The notes below the pieces were generated by a model. The model was not told where the DNA came from and searched no databases. It worked only from the letters and a program-made list of their open reading frames with translations. Positions 1 through 9,400 of a stretch of 64,000 nt of DNA are shown here, piece by piece. Position 1 is the first letter of the stretch, and the number at the start of each line of letters is the position of its first letter. A program made the translations under genes and the position numbers. This DNA is from Marinobacter salsuginis (GTDB lineage: Bacteria; Pseudomonadota; Gammaproteobacteria; Pseudomonadales; Oleiphilaceae), in assembly GCF_009617755.1 (NCBI RefSeq), contig NZ_BGZH01000003.1, positions 1-64,000 of the forward strand. The letters run 5' to 3'.

Positions 1-603
1 TCCGAGTGGAACATGACTTTTTCTGGTTGACCACGCTGTTCCCAGGAGTGGTCTAGAGCTTTGACCACCAAATCGGCATCGGGGCTGGATGACATCGCCC
101 AACCAACGACGCGTCGGGCATATAAATCCAGAACGACAGCCAGATAACTCCACCGCTGGCCGCTCCATACGTAGGTGATGTCACCACACCACGCCTGATT
201 CGGCCGGTCTACCGTAAACTCACGAGCCAGATGGTTCGGGATATCCGGTCGCTCAACGGTCGCCTGCTTGTAGGCGTGAGGACCCGGCTGCTTACAGATC
301 AGCCCCAGCTCACTCATCAATCGTCGAACCTTGAAGCGCCCGATGACAACGCCGTCGTCATTGAGCATGCCCTTGATCGTTCTACTGCCGGCAGAGCTGC
401 GGCTCTTGGTAAATAGGCGGTTTACCTGAGCCTTTAGGGCCAGACGCTCAACATCCACGTGCTTCCGCCGTTGGCGGTACTCGTAATAGCTGGAACGGCT
501 TATATCAAACGCATTGCAGACCATTTCAACAGGCATTTGCTCACTCAACTGGTCTATCAGCGCGTACGATTCATGTCGTCCGACATCAAGAGAGCGGTGG
601 TAG
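1..603 (-). pseudogene. IS3-family transposase OrfB fragment (DDE domain)
   Basis: The minus strand encodes an rve-type integrase core. It starts near the end of OrfA, passes a helical region (SRSSYYEYR) and reaches the first catalytic aspartate in the motif CGDITYVWSG. A further stretch, LDLYARRVVGWAMS, is characteristic of IS3 OrfB. The frame stays open to the window edge, where the second catalytic aspartate (FHSD) has just begun, so the C-terminus with the glutamate is not visible. The 5' end is separated from OrfA by the IS30 insertion, so no fused OrfAB can be made from this copy. Confidence 0.85.
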
Positions 604-1834
604 ATTCAACCGGTCAGTGCAACATAATGCACACTGGTAACTATCGGGGCTTTCAGAATGTCGCAGCAAGTATTAAAGACCAGAGGGCTGACCTACCAGC
701 AGAAGCAGGAGCTATGGGCTCGATGGAAGAAAGGACAGTCGCTTAGCGAGATTGGCAGAGCCCTTGGGAAGCATGCTGGATCGATTACTGGAATGCTCGC
801 CATACATGGCGGCATTGCCCCTCTGAGACGTTCCAGGTCGGCGAGGGTGCTTAGTAGCTCTGAGCGCGAAGAGATTTCAAGAGGCATCTCAGCGGGACTG
901 ACATTGACTCAGATTGCCGACTCGATGGGACGGTCTGCCTCAACCATCAGTCGAGAGGTCAGTCGTAACGGAGGAAGAAGTCGGTACAGGGCGAACGTGG
1001 CAGATCGGCGTGCCTGGACCCAATCAAGACGTCCGAAAAAATGCCTTCTCGCATTGAATGAGCCCCTCCGTGCAGCCGTTGCCGAAAAGCTGAGCCTTGA
1101 CTGGTCTCCAGAGCAAGTAGCAGGCTGGCTAAAACGCCAGTTCCCGGACGACAAGTCGATGCATGTGTCCCATGAAACGATTTACCGAAGTCTCTTTATT
1201 CAAGCCCGAGGTGTTCTGAAGAAGGAACTTATCAAACACCTCCGATCAAGACGCGGTATGCGTCGATCACGGCACAGAAGCTCTGAAGAGGCAGAATCCC
1301 GCACCAGCATCACAGATTTAGTTTCTATCCGTGCTCGGCCAAAAGAGGTTGAAGGCAGGGCTGTTCCTGGCCATTGGGAGGGAGACCTGATATCCGGATC
1401 CAAGAACTCACATATTGCGACGCTAGTAGAGCGGCAGTCCAGATTTACGATGCTCGTTCATGTCGGCGGAAAAGATACGGAAAGCGTTGTTTCGGCGCTT
1501 TGTCGGGAAGTCGGCCAACTCCCCGAGGAGTTGAAGAGAACCCTGACCTGGGATCGAGGAGGTGAGCTGGGTAACCACAGGAAATTTACGCTTGCGACCG
1601 ACATGCAGGTTTATTTCTGTGACCCGCAGAGCCCCTGGCAAAGAGGCAGCAACGAGAACACCAATCGTCTGTTGCGCCAGTACTTCCCGAAGAAGACCGA
1701 TTTATCGGGCTATTCCCAGAAGCAGTTAAATGAATTTGCAAGGAAGCTGAATGAACGACCGAGGAAAACACTCGACTACCTAACACCTGTGGAGAAGCTA
1801 CAAAGTATATTTGCGTTGACCGGTTGAACTCATA
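604..1834 (+). mobile_element. IS30-family insertion sequence nested in the IS3 element
   Basis: Imperfect terminal inverted repeats flank the transposase gene. The left end reads TTCAACCGGTCA from 605 and the right end is its complement finishing at 1828. The direct repeat GTAG at 600-603 and 1835-1838 may be the target duplication, which would put the ends at 604 and 1834. In that reading the two ends are offset by five bases, so the exact limits are uncertain by a few bases. Removing the element restores a canonical IS3 OrfA tail (KKAT..ALLMSDD), which shows the order of events: IS3 first, IS30 second. Confidence 0.8.
658..1827 (+). CDS. IS30-family transposase
   Basis: 389-residue transposase of normal IS30 length. 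The N-terminal third holds two helix-turn-helix regions, the second around residues 80-105 (LTLTQIADSMGRSASTISRE), which bind the terminal repeats. The catalytic rve core follows, with a DDE triad readable as GHWEGDLI, LTWDRGGE and the glutamate in QRGSNENTNRLLRQYFPK, the last being a strong IS30 signature. No frameshift or stop is present and both ends of the element are there, so this copy is probably functional. The stop codon lies inside the right inverted repeat, as is common for compact insertion sequences. Confidence 0.95.
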   Translation: MSQQVLKTRGLTYQQKQELWARWKKGQSLSEIGRALGKHAGSITGMLAIHGGIAPLRRSRSARVLSSSEREEISRGISAGLTLTQIADSMGRSASTISREVSRNGGRSRYRANVADRRAWTQSRRPKKCLLALNEPLRAAVAEKLSLDWSPEQVAGWLKRQFPDDKSMHVSHETIYRSLFIQARGVLKKELIKHLRSRRGMRRSRHRSSEEAESRTSITDLVSIRARPKEVEGRAVPGHWEGDLISGSKNSHIATLVERQSRFTMLVHVGGKDTESVVSALCREVGQLPEELKRTLTWDRGGELGNHRKFTLATDMQVYFCDPQSPWQRGSNENTNRLLRQYFPKKTDLSGYSQKQLNEFARKLNERPRKTLDYLTPVEKLQSIFALTG

Positions 1835-2103
1835 GTAGCCTTTTTTAGTATGTCTTTCTCCTGCTCAAGGCGCTTGCAGCGGGCTTCCAGCTCCTGAATA
1901 CGGCGCTGCTCCGGGGTTAACGCCTTGCCCTTCGGGGTGACACCGTCACGCTCCTCGGTCAGTTGGTTAACCCAGCGCCGGATAGCGCTTTCACCAATTC
2001 CCAGGGACACGCTCGTCTGGGGAATCGTGTAACCTTGATCCAGCACCAGGCTGGCTGCTTCCTGTTTGAACTCCGGAGAAAAAGAACGTCGCTTTCTGGT
2101 CAT
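1829..2103 (-). pseudogene. IS3-family OrfA, 3' end replaced by the IS30 insertion
   Basis: Starts MTRKRRSFSPEFKQEA and carries the helix-turn-helix of IS3 OrfA (SLGIGESAIRRWVNQL), followed by a leucine-zipper-like segment ending EQEKDILKKAT. The zipper normally lets OrfA and OrfAB oligomerise. The A6G slippery run codes for the KK of ILKKAT. After that point the frame runs a few codons into the IS30 right end, giving an aberrant tail and no route to OrfB. The DNA-binding part itself is undamaged. Confidence 0.85.
1840..1846 (-). promoter_or_regulatory. A6G programmed -1 frameshift site of IS3 OrfA/OrfB
   Basis: The minus strand reads CTAAAAAAGGC. An A6G heptamer at the end of OrfA is the usual slippery site for producing the IS3 OrfAB transposase. 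OrfB, on the far side of the IS30 insert, is in the shifted frame as expected. Confidence 0.7.
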
Positions 2104-2390
2104 CAGACACCTCGTTTATGGTGGCGATATTACCACCTACGTTGGTGTCCGGAATCATTGAACCACTACACTTGGTGCATCTGTCACGATAAACGGTGGA
2201 AGACCAACTTGCCTCAGCCCATGCTTTGTGGATTGCCAACCTGTCCGAAAGGTAATGTGCTTTTCAAGCTGAATTCAGGTTCGTCTGTTGAAATGCCGCG
2301 TCGCTTGAAATCCATTTTTGAGCTATTTTGATTTGCGCACGAGATAGGTGGCGACCAAAATCATCCAACATCCAGAAACGGCGTTCATAG

Positions 2391-3077
2391 ATGAAAGTTC
2401 TAATTGTCGAGGATAACGCGATACTCGCAGAAAAAATTTCTGGTTGGCTTGCGAAGGAACACTTTACTGTTGATGTAGCCAAAAACGGCGCAGAGGCCAA
2501 TTCTTTCGTAGAAACATGCAGTTATCAGGCGATTATACTCGATATCGGACTGCCCGACCAGAACGGACTTTCCTTGATGCAGAAGTGGAGAAGCGGTGGC
2601 AAAGATGAGGCTATTCTTATTTTAACTGCTCGCTCCAACTGGACAGAGAGAGTTGAGGGCTTGAATGCCGGCGCAGACGATTATCTTCCAAAACCCTTCG
2701 AATTCGATGAACTAAAAGCTCGACTTAGCGCCATAATACGAAGAAAAGACGGGCGAGCAACTGATAAGATTATCGTGGATGGCTTTCAACTTAATGCAAC
2801 CTATAGAACCCTAACAACTCCCGATCATAAAGAGTTCAGACTAACCGCAACGGAGTACCGCCTTTTACAATGCCTTCTTCGCTCTCCTGACAGAGTCTTC
2901 TCGCAGGACGAACTTGTTGAAGCACTCTATAATATCGAAAGGTGCCCAACCAGAAATGTCGTTCAAGTCTACATAGCTAGGCTCAGAAAGATACTCGGTA
3001 AAAAACGAATAAAAACATTGAGAGGACAAGGATATTTCTTTGCAAGAGATCCTCTTCAAAAAGGGGTTGAAGGTTAA
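2391..3077 (+). CDS. OmpR/PhoB-family response regulator
   Basis: 228 residues with a receiver domain (about 1-115) and a winged-helix DNA-binding domain (about 130-220). Receiver residues are all present: the acidic pair in VEDN (E7, D8), the phospho-acceptor D51 in ILDIGLPD, T79 in LILTA and K101 in LPKPF. The C-terminal half contains LTATEYRLL and the recognition-helix region ending RTLRGQGYFF-like (here KTLRGQGYFF), typical of the QseB/TctD/PmrA side of the family. No kinase lies directly next to it. The paralogous kinases at 5044 and 23555 are the natural partners, and it is the only response regulator in the window. It is a candidate reader of the 11-bp-phased TTCAAG-type sites nearby. 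Confidence 0.93.
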   Translation: MKVLIVEDNAILAEKISGWLAKEHFTVDVAKNGAEANSFVETCSYQAIILDIGLPDQNGLSLMQKWRSGGKDEAILILTARSNWTERVEGLNAGADDYLPKPFEFDELKARLSAIIRRKDGRATDKIIVDGFQLNATYRTLTTPDHKEFRLTATEYRLLQCLLRSPDRVFSQDELVEALYNIERCPTRNVVQVYIARLRKILGKKRIKTLRGQGYFFARDPLQKGVEG

Positions 3078-3136
3078 ATTATTTTACTGTGATTTAACCA
3101 TTTTTCCTCAAGGGCCAAGGCTCGCCAGATAAATGC

Positions 3137-3159
3137 GCTGGCCCAAAGACCGGGCCAGC
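3137..3159 (+). terminator. Hairpin between convergent genes
   Basis: Perfect 8-bp stem GCTGGCCC/GGGCCAGC (3137-3144 and 3152-3159) with a 7-nt loop, followed by TTTCTC on the plus strand. It lies between the response regulator and the convergent TorF-type gene and could end both transcripts. Confidence 0.65.
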
Positions 3160-3201
3160 TTTCTCAATGTTTAACCGTTTCGGTGAAAAATACCAAATAG
3201 A

Positions 3202-3930
3202 TTAAAAGGACTTAGTCCAGCCCAGCCAAAACTTCGGGTCGTCCGAATTGACCGAACCAAGTGCGTTACTTGAATCGATATCAGCGTACTCCAGATTAAC
3301 ACTAAAAGCTCCAAAGCTCTCCGCATCTTTGGTGATGTTGACAGCTGCATGTCCGTAGCTCGCCTCGCCAATAGACGCCTTGCTATCATCAGTGAAATCA
3401 TAATAGCCAATCAAAACACCTGTGCTGAAATCGTCTTCCAGCGGCACATCAACAGATGCGTAATAATAGATATCGCCTTGAACGAACAGCCCATCGCCGC
3501 TTACGTCGCTGTTTGCTGTGTAAGCAACACCTATAGATGCAATGCTGTAATTCAACTCTCCGTATATTTCGCCAAAATCAATAGATTCAGGAGCATCAGG
3601 GTAAGAGTAATAAATGTACCCAACATCGTAACCAATATCCTCGATTGCACCGGAGAAGCCAGCATAAAGATCAAGCTCATAGCTCGTCCCATCGCCGAAA
3701 TCCACATTGGAGCCCCAGCCGCCAAAATAAAGCCCCGACGCATGTTCGTAGTCAAGCCCGCCTTGCGTCGCCGTTGAGCCATCTGTTTGTGTCACACCAC
3801 GAAATAAGTAGTTGCTTGTTACACCTAAATTTGCACTTACATTAGCGTTGGCAATTAACGGGACCGCTTGGAGGGTTACGAGCAAACCAACACTTAGCAA
3901 ACAATCCTTAGTCGAGATACGTCTTTTCAT
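3202..3930 (-). CDS. TorF-family putative outer-membrane porin
   Basis: About 242 residues: signal peptide (LLSVGLLVTLQAVPLIANA), then a beta-barrel of alternating residues starting with the family hallmark NLGVTSNYLFRGVTQT and ending in a terminal phenylalanine (WLGWTKSF), as expected for Bam-dependent assembly. These features fit the TorF (TIGR02001-type) family of proteobacterial outer-membrane proteins, whose transported substrate is generally unknown. ATG 3930 is preferred over an in-frame GTG at 3939 because AAGG lies 8 nt upstream of it. The gene sits between the regulator and sensor of a two-component set, on the opposite strand, so it may be controlled by them. Confidence 0.85.
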   Translation of the reverse strand: MKRRISTKDCLLSVGLLVTLQAVPLIANANVSANLGVTSNYLFRGVTQTDGSTATQGGLDYEHASGLYFGGWGSNVDFGDGTSYELDLYAGFSGAIEDIGYDVGYIYYSYPDAPESIDFGEIYGELNYSIASIGVAYTANSDVSGDGLFVQGDIYYYASVDVPLEDDFSTGVLIGYYDFTDDSKASIGEASYGHAAVNITKDAESFGAFSVNLEYADIDSSNALGSVNSDDPKFWLGWTKSF

Positions 3931-4416
3931 CGTTTTCACCTTAAATTTTGACAGCTTAGTTATTTGCGCATCGAATAACGCATCTACAATGACTGCATAT
4001 TTTGCGCCAACTTTTAGAGACTTAGTTTATGAGCAATTATTGTCAAATCAGGTCCATAGTTAATAAAATCCGTTGAATATTTAATCATTCAATGCAATGA
4101 ACATTTTGCTTCATAGTTTCGCATTGCTCGACGATAGTGCACTCATTAATAATGCGCACCAAATAGGAACAAAAACTGAAATAAAAATATCACTAAAGTA
4201 GAATATTTTTAACGCAAAAATTCGAGATAAGATATGGTTCTATTAGGAAAATAGAGGTAGGTCTTAATTGGTCATGAATACTACTAAAAAAACTCTGAGT
4301 AAAGAATGCAAATTTCCAACTTTTTGCACTCTGTCTTTTTTTCGAAATTGATCAGCCTTAAAGCGCGACTTTCGCCGTTTTTGGAAAAATTAACAAAATC
4401 TATCATCAAACTAATC
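3931..4416. other. AT-rich gene-free stretch
   Basis: No convincing gene. It contains the promoter region of the TorF-type gene and many A/T tracts. The longest plus-strand frame (26 codons near 4274) has no support. Its base composition is clearly more AT-rich than the neighbouring pump genes, which suggests separate acquisition or an extended regulatory leader. Confidence 0.5.
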
Positions 4417-4448
4417 TTGGAGCCACGCAATTGCGCGCCTGGCTCCAA
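4417..4448 (-). terminator. Hairpin after the 76-residue secreted protein gene
   Basis: Outer stem TTGGAGCC/GGCTCCAA (4417-4424, 4441-4448) with an inner CGC/GCG stem around AATT. It starts 18 bp beyond the stop of the minus-strand gene. The following T run is poor, so termination efficiency is uncertain. Confidence 0.5.
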
Positions 4449-4465
4449 ATAAACAACGATAAATG

Positions 4466-4696
4466 TTATTGCTTTGCCAAAAGATCCCCAATCAACTCTT
4501 TAATCAATCTATGTTCTTCCTTCAGTTTTTTGATGGTCTCGATCTCTTCCACACGATACTGGGAGGAACGTTCATCTATGCTCTTATTAGGATAGGTTCT
4601 TGCCTCGTTGTATCTGTCCGCTTGCCCTCCTGCGAGGGCTATTGAAGCACCACTTGCCAGGAAAGAAGCTACTAGAATCATGGATACTTTCTTCAT
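4466..4696 (-). CDS. Small secreted protein of unknown function beside sensor kinase 1
   Basis: 76 residues with a clear Sec signal peptide (KKVSMILVASFLASGASIALAG), leaving a mature part of about 53 residues. The mature chain is charged and helical, ending in a predicted amphipathic segment (VEEIETIKKLKEEHRLIKEL). I do not recognise the family. It is divergent from the kinase at 5044. A different small secreted protein lies next to the second kinase at 23072, and both promoters carry the same tandem TTCAAG/TTAAAG motif. By analogy with CpxP-like partners, a periplasmic accessory or feedback role is possible, but that is inference. Confidence 0.7.
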   Translation of the reverse strand: MKKVSMILVASFLASGASIALAGGQADRYNEARTYPNKSIDERSSQYRVEEIETIKKLKEEHRLIKELIGDLLAKQ

Positions 4697-4765
4697 AAAA
4701 CGGCTCCGATATTTATTCCAATTAGACCGACAAAATTCAATGGCCTCGGATGATCAGTAGAACAT

Positions 4766-4787
4766 CGAAACTTTAAACACACTTGAA
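4766..4787 (-). promoter_or_regulatory. Tandem TTCAAG-N5-TTAAAG motif upstream of the 76-residue protein
   Basis: On the minus strand TTCAAG starts at 4787 and TTAAAG at 4776, an 11-bp phase, 70-91 bp before the start codon. Similar tandem sites precede four other genes in this region. The arrangement fits an OmpR-family dimer site, but binding is not shown. Confidence 0.5.
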
Positions 4788-5043
4788 AATCTATGGTGAT
4801 GAAACGTTTTTTTAGCGTTTACCCCTAGCTCAAAAGCCATTCAGGTCGGCTTTGATGACACTAAACCTAATTTTTCAATGCCTGAGAAAATAAGACTAGG
4901 CCAGACCTATCTGAAGGCCAGAGCCGCCCTCCCTCAGGTTCGCACCCGTTGCGGCACGCTTCGATTCCAACTATGCTTTCGGACCGGAACACCTCTGTTT
5001 GCTTTCAACTGAACCCTTCCGCTCAATCGACAAAAGCACCCTC

Positions 5044-6366
5044 ATGACAGCGCAGAAAAGCATCCGAAAAACTGCACTCCAATATGGCATGGTTTTTAGC
5101 ATCCTGTATTTTCTGCTTATTTTTTTCTCACACACCTATGTGATAGAGGAGCTTTCGAACGAGTCCAGAAAACATCGTCTTGACAAAGAGGTGGAGAGTT
5201 TTCAAACCATCATTGCAAACGAAATGCCGACGGCCGACGAGATCGGAAGCATGATCGATCAATTCCAATTGCTACTGGAACACGCCCTCATTGTTGAAAT
5301 GAAAGATGGAAGCGTCATTGCCAGTAACAACGTAAATCAAACGAAGTTGCGTATGATCTCAGAAAAGCCGGCGGGCTTTGTCGAAATATCCCACGGTGCG
5401 GATCGCCTTCTCGGATTAAAACGTGGTGTCGGAATTGATAGTTCGCTTTCGTCAATCACCATCTTGGAAATGGAAAGCGGACTAGCTGAGCGATCCAGTG
5501 GGGCTCACCTGACCTTGCTGGCTGCCTCCGCAATATTACTTGTTGTTCTCTTGGCTCTGGTAGGCACCACTACTTACCTGGCTTTGAAACCGATCGAACA
5601 CATCAAGGAAGACATGAGGAGACTGCAATCTGGCAAACAACCTCGTTTGAATCCTGACGCACCAGAGGAGTTCAGTCCGCTGATCAAACAGTTCAATAAC
5701 CTACTTGAACTAGCAAGTCGTCGCCTTGACCGCCATCGCCGCCTCAATTCCGATCTTTCTCACATGGTCAAGACCTCGATCTCTGCCAATCTCGCAATCT
5801 TGTCAGACACTGGTTCATTACCTCCGTCCCGCGACGACATAGAGTTCATGACCTCCAACCTAAAGGATCTAAGCCGGTCCTTGAACTACCGCATGAGCAA
5901 GGCAGATATCTCCGGCAGGCAGATGGGGCAAACATGTTTGCCGATTGAAATAGCGAACAACGTCATTTCTGTCATGGAAAAAATCTTTCCCGATAAGAGT
6001 TTCCGTATTAATACATCCTTGCCGAATAACTTCAGTTGGCCCATGGAGCGTCAGGACCTATCAGAGTTATTCGGTAACCTGCTCGAAAACGGCGGGAAGT
6101 GGAGTCAGGCTGAGATTGACGTTTCAATAAGCCAGACCGATTCCGGGCTAACGATAGAAGTTGCAGACGACGGCCCTGGGATTACTCCAGAAGCGGCCTC
6201 AAAAGTGATGGATAGAGGTTCCCGGCTTGACGAAACCGTTTCTGGATTTGGATTGGGACTGTCCATCGTGTCCGAAATACTAGAAGACAATTTCGGACGG
6301 ATGAACATTGGCCCCTCAGAAACGGGGGGCGCCAGAATTACAGTTGTGCTTCCTTTCCCAGAGTAG
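5044..6366 (+). CDS. Membrane sensor histidine kinase 1 (atypical H-box)
   Basis: 440 residues from ATG 5044 (a TTG at 4999 is possible but has no better ribosome site). TM1 at about 16-32, a periplasmic sensor region of about 120 residues, TM2 at about 157-180, a HAMP-like linker with ALKPIEHIKEDM, a dimerisation helix with H240 in SDLSHMVKTSIS, then the ATPase domain with the N-box FGNLLENGGKW, G1-box DDGPGI and G2-box GFGLGLSIV. The canonical proline after the histidine (H-E-x-x-T-P) is replaced (KTSIS), unlike its paralogue at 23555, which keeps KTPLA. This may alter phosphatase or kinase balance. It is probably paired with the regulator at 2391. Confidence 0.88.
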   Translation: MTAQKSIRKTALQYGMVFSILYFLLIFFSHTYVIEELSNESRKHRLDKEVESFQTIIANEMPTADEIGSMIDQFQLLLEHALIVEMKDGSVIASNNVNQTKLRMISEKPAGFVEISHGADRLLGLKRGVGIDSSLSSITILEMESGLAERSSGAHLTLLAASAILLVVLLALVGTTTYLALKPIEHIKEDMRRLQSGKQPRLNPDAPEEFSPLIKQFNNLLELASRRLDRHRRLNSDLSHMVKTSISANLAILSDTGSLPPSRDDIEFMTSNLKDLSRSLNYRMSKADISGRQMGQTCLPIEIANNVISVMEKIFPDKSFRINTSLPNNFSWPMERQDLSELFGNLLENGGKWSQAEIDVSISQTDSGLTIEVADDGPGITPEAASKVMDRGSRLDETVSGFGLGLSIVSEILEDNFGRMNIGPSETGGARITVVLPFPE

Positions 6367-6453
6367 AGCACAACCATAATTCCTCCGCCCCGCTATGACG
6401 GAGGGACTACCCTCCCCTGCTCGCGATCAAAACTGTGTATTTCCACCTCTTTT

Positions 6454-9400
6454 CTACCGTTGCATATCATCGAGTTTAGCCCTTGAGAAGCGCGTGAATA
6501 GAGCCGGCAAAACAAAAAGCGTTAGGAAAGTCGCAGTCACGAGACCACCTACAATCACGCTGGCCAATGGCTTCTGGATTTCCGCACCCACGCCCGTCGA
6601 CAATAGCATCGGTATCAAACCGAGTGCCGAGGTTATTGCTGTCATCAAGACAGGACGCAAACGGGAGACGGCACCTTCAAACACCGCGGCATCCACGCTT
6701 AACCCATCCTGTATTCGCTGATTGATGCTTTCGACCATAACGACTCCGTTAAGCACCGCCACACCAAACAGTGTGATAAATCCAACGGAACTGGGCACGG
6801 AAAGGTACTGGCCGGAGATCCAGAGTGAAAAGACGCCACCAATGACAGCAAGCGGTACGTTGACAAGAATCAGCAGCGCCTGACCAACCGAACTGAAAGC
6901 AAAGTACAACAACAACGCAATCAGACCCAAGGATACAGGAACCACAATGGCCAATCGCTTCTGAGCTCGCTGCTGGTTTTCAAATTGACCACCAATATCC
7001 ACCGAATAGCCGGGGGGAAGGTTCACTTCTGACGCGATGGTATCTTGAATATCGGCAACCACACTGCCCATGTCACGACCCTGCACATTGGACTGAATGA
7101 CCACACGGCGCTGCACGTCATCGCGGCGCACCTGAGGCGGGCCGGACTCAATAGACACATCGGCCACATCACCGAGTCTCACCCAGGCCCCGGACGGCGC
7201 TTGTAACCTGAGATCGGCAATGGCATCCCGGTCCTCCCGGAAACGTTTGGCCAGACGCACATAGATATCGTACCGCTCATTTCCGTTGATGATCTGGCCT
7301 GCGGCGGCACCACCCAGTCCATCCCGGACGACACTCATCACATCAGACACGGCGAGTCCGTACCGGGAGAGTGCCTGACGGTCAGGCTGAACCACCAACT
7401 GCGCTTCACCAGCAATCTGCTCCATGGCGACGTCTCGTGTTCCCTGAACTGTTCGGACCGCCGCTTCAATCTGCTGGCCTTTCTCCGCCAGTACGTCGAG
7501 ATCCGGGCCAAAGAGTTTGATGGCCAACTGCGCACGAACACCTGACAACAATTCATCAACCCGAGTCGCGATAGGCTGAGAAAAGTTAAACAGTAGCCCC
7601 GGGTGCTGTTCGAGCTTCTCCTCAAACAGGGCCTGCAATTCGTAGCGATTACTGGCGCTGGTCCACTCCGAAGTTGGCTTTAAGCCAATATAGATCTCTA
7701 TGTTGTTGACGGGCTCCGGGTCGCCCCCTATTTCTGCTCGACCAGCCCGGGACAGAGCGTAAGTCACTTCTGGAAATTCCATCAACATGGCTTCCAGTTT
7801 TGGCGCAACTTCAATCGCCGTATCAAGGCTTGATGAAGGGGCCAGCGTCACCCGGAGGTTGATCGTCCCTTCTTCCAGTTCAGGGACAAACTCAGTGCCG
7901 AGTCGCGGCACGACCAGGGCCGCCAGCACCACAAGAACAGCGGCAGCACCGACAACAGATCGGGTGTGTTTCAGCGACCAGTCAAGGCCCTGGCGATAAA
8001 GCTTCTCAAGAGGTTTTAAAACGAAGCTTTCCCGTTCCCGGATACCCTTGCGAAACACAAACGAAGCCAACGCAGGCACGACGATCAGAGCAACGATCAC
8101 AGCGGACACAATGGCCAGCATGATGCTGATCGCCATTGGCTGGAACAGCTTGGCTTCCACACCTTCAAAGCTGAACAGAGGCATGAAAACGACCAAGATA
8201 ATCGCCGTGGCGAAAAAGATGGGGCGCGCCACTTCCCGGCCGGCTTCCTGGAGTCTGAGCGCAATGCCATGATCATCGTGTGACGCGTCCAACGGATCGG
8301 GGTCGTTTTCAATCAATTCATCTCGATGGGCGTCATGCTCAGCATCGGGATGCGTCAGATGTTTGAACATGTTCTCGACCATAACAACAGAGCCGTCCAC
8401 CAGCATGCCAATTGCCACAGCAATGCCGCCCAGAGACATCAAGTTGGCCGAGAGACCGAACCAGGCCATGATCATCAGGGCAATACCGATGGAAATCGGT
8501 ATTGAAAGCAGCACGAGCGTTGTTGCTCGCAGATTCATCAGGAAGAGAGCAAGCACAATCGCAATAAACACAAAAGCCAACAAAAGCGCATTCGTCACCG
8601 TCTCTACTGCCTTGGTCACCAGATCCGCCTGGTTGTAATAGGGCTCAAAACGAACCCCACTCGGAAGCGCCTGATTTATGCGCTCAATGCGAGCCTCGAT
8701 GCCGTCGATGGTGGCTTTTGTGTTGGCCCCCATTCGTTTGAGTACAATGCCAGAAACCACTTCACCCAGTTGTTCAACTTGACCGTCTTCGTCCTTCCGG
8801 GTCATGGTCACCGCACCCTGGCGAATTTCAGTGCCAAGTCCCACCTGAGCGACATCGTCCACGGTTACTGTGATGCCGTCACTGGTTTTAACGGGTACCT
8901 GACGGATCTGCTCCAGCCCCTGCTCGCCATTGCCCAGCCATCCCATACCGCGAATAACCAACTGCTCCTGTCCGCGGCCCATATACCAGCCCCCAACATT
9001 GGAGTTGTTGTTTTCCAGGGCATGCATGACGTCATTCTGTGATAAGTCATAGGACAACATTCGAGCCGGATTCAGGTTCACCTGGTACTGGCGAACTTCT
9101 CCGCCAAACGACAGGATTTCTGTAACCCCTTCGGCCGGTATCAGCAACAGTTTGACCAGCCAGTCGTGCAAGCTGCGCAATTCCATTGCGTCGTACCCCG
9201 AATTCGGGTCCGCTATCAACAAGTACTGGTAGACTTGGCCGAGACCGGACGTATTCGGGCCCATTTCAGGCACCCCGACCCCGTCCGGAATCAGCTCCCG
9301 CGCGGCCTGCAACCGCTCGAACACCAGTTGACGCGCGAAATAGATATCCGTGCCCTCTTTAAAGACCACGGTGACACCGGACAACCCGGTTTTGGAAATG

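Larger units (their letters stand above)
1..2157 (-). mobile_element. IS3-family insertion sequence, interrupted and running off the left edge
   Basis: Minus-strand element with an OrfA at 1829-2103 and an OrfB on 1-603. The two reading frames are typical of IS3 elements, which make a fused transposase by -1 frameshifting; the A6G slippery run lies on the minus strand at 1846-1840. The outer right end is probably near 2157, where the minus strand starts TGATTCCGGACACC, upstream of OrfA. The other end is outside the window. An IS30-family element is inserted between the halves, so this copy is inactive. The boundary at 2157 is estimated because the opposite inverted repeat cannot be seen. Confidence 0.8.
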
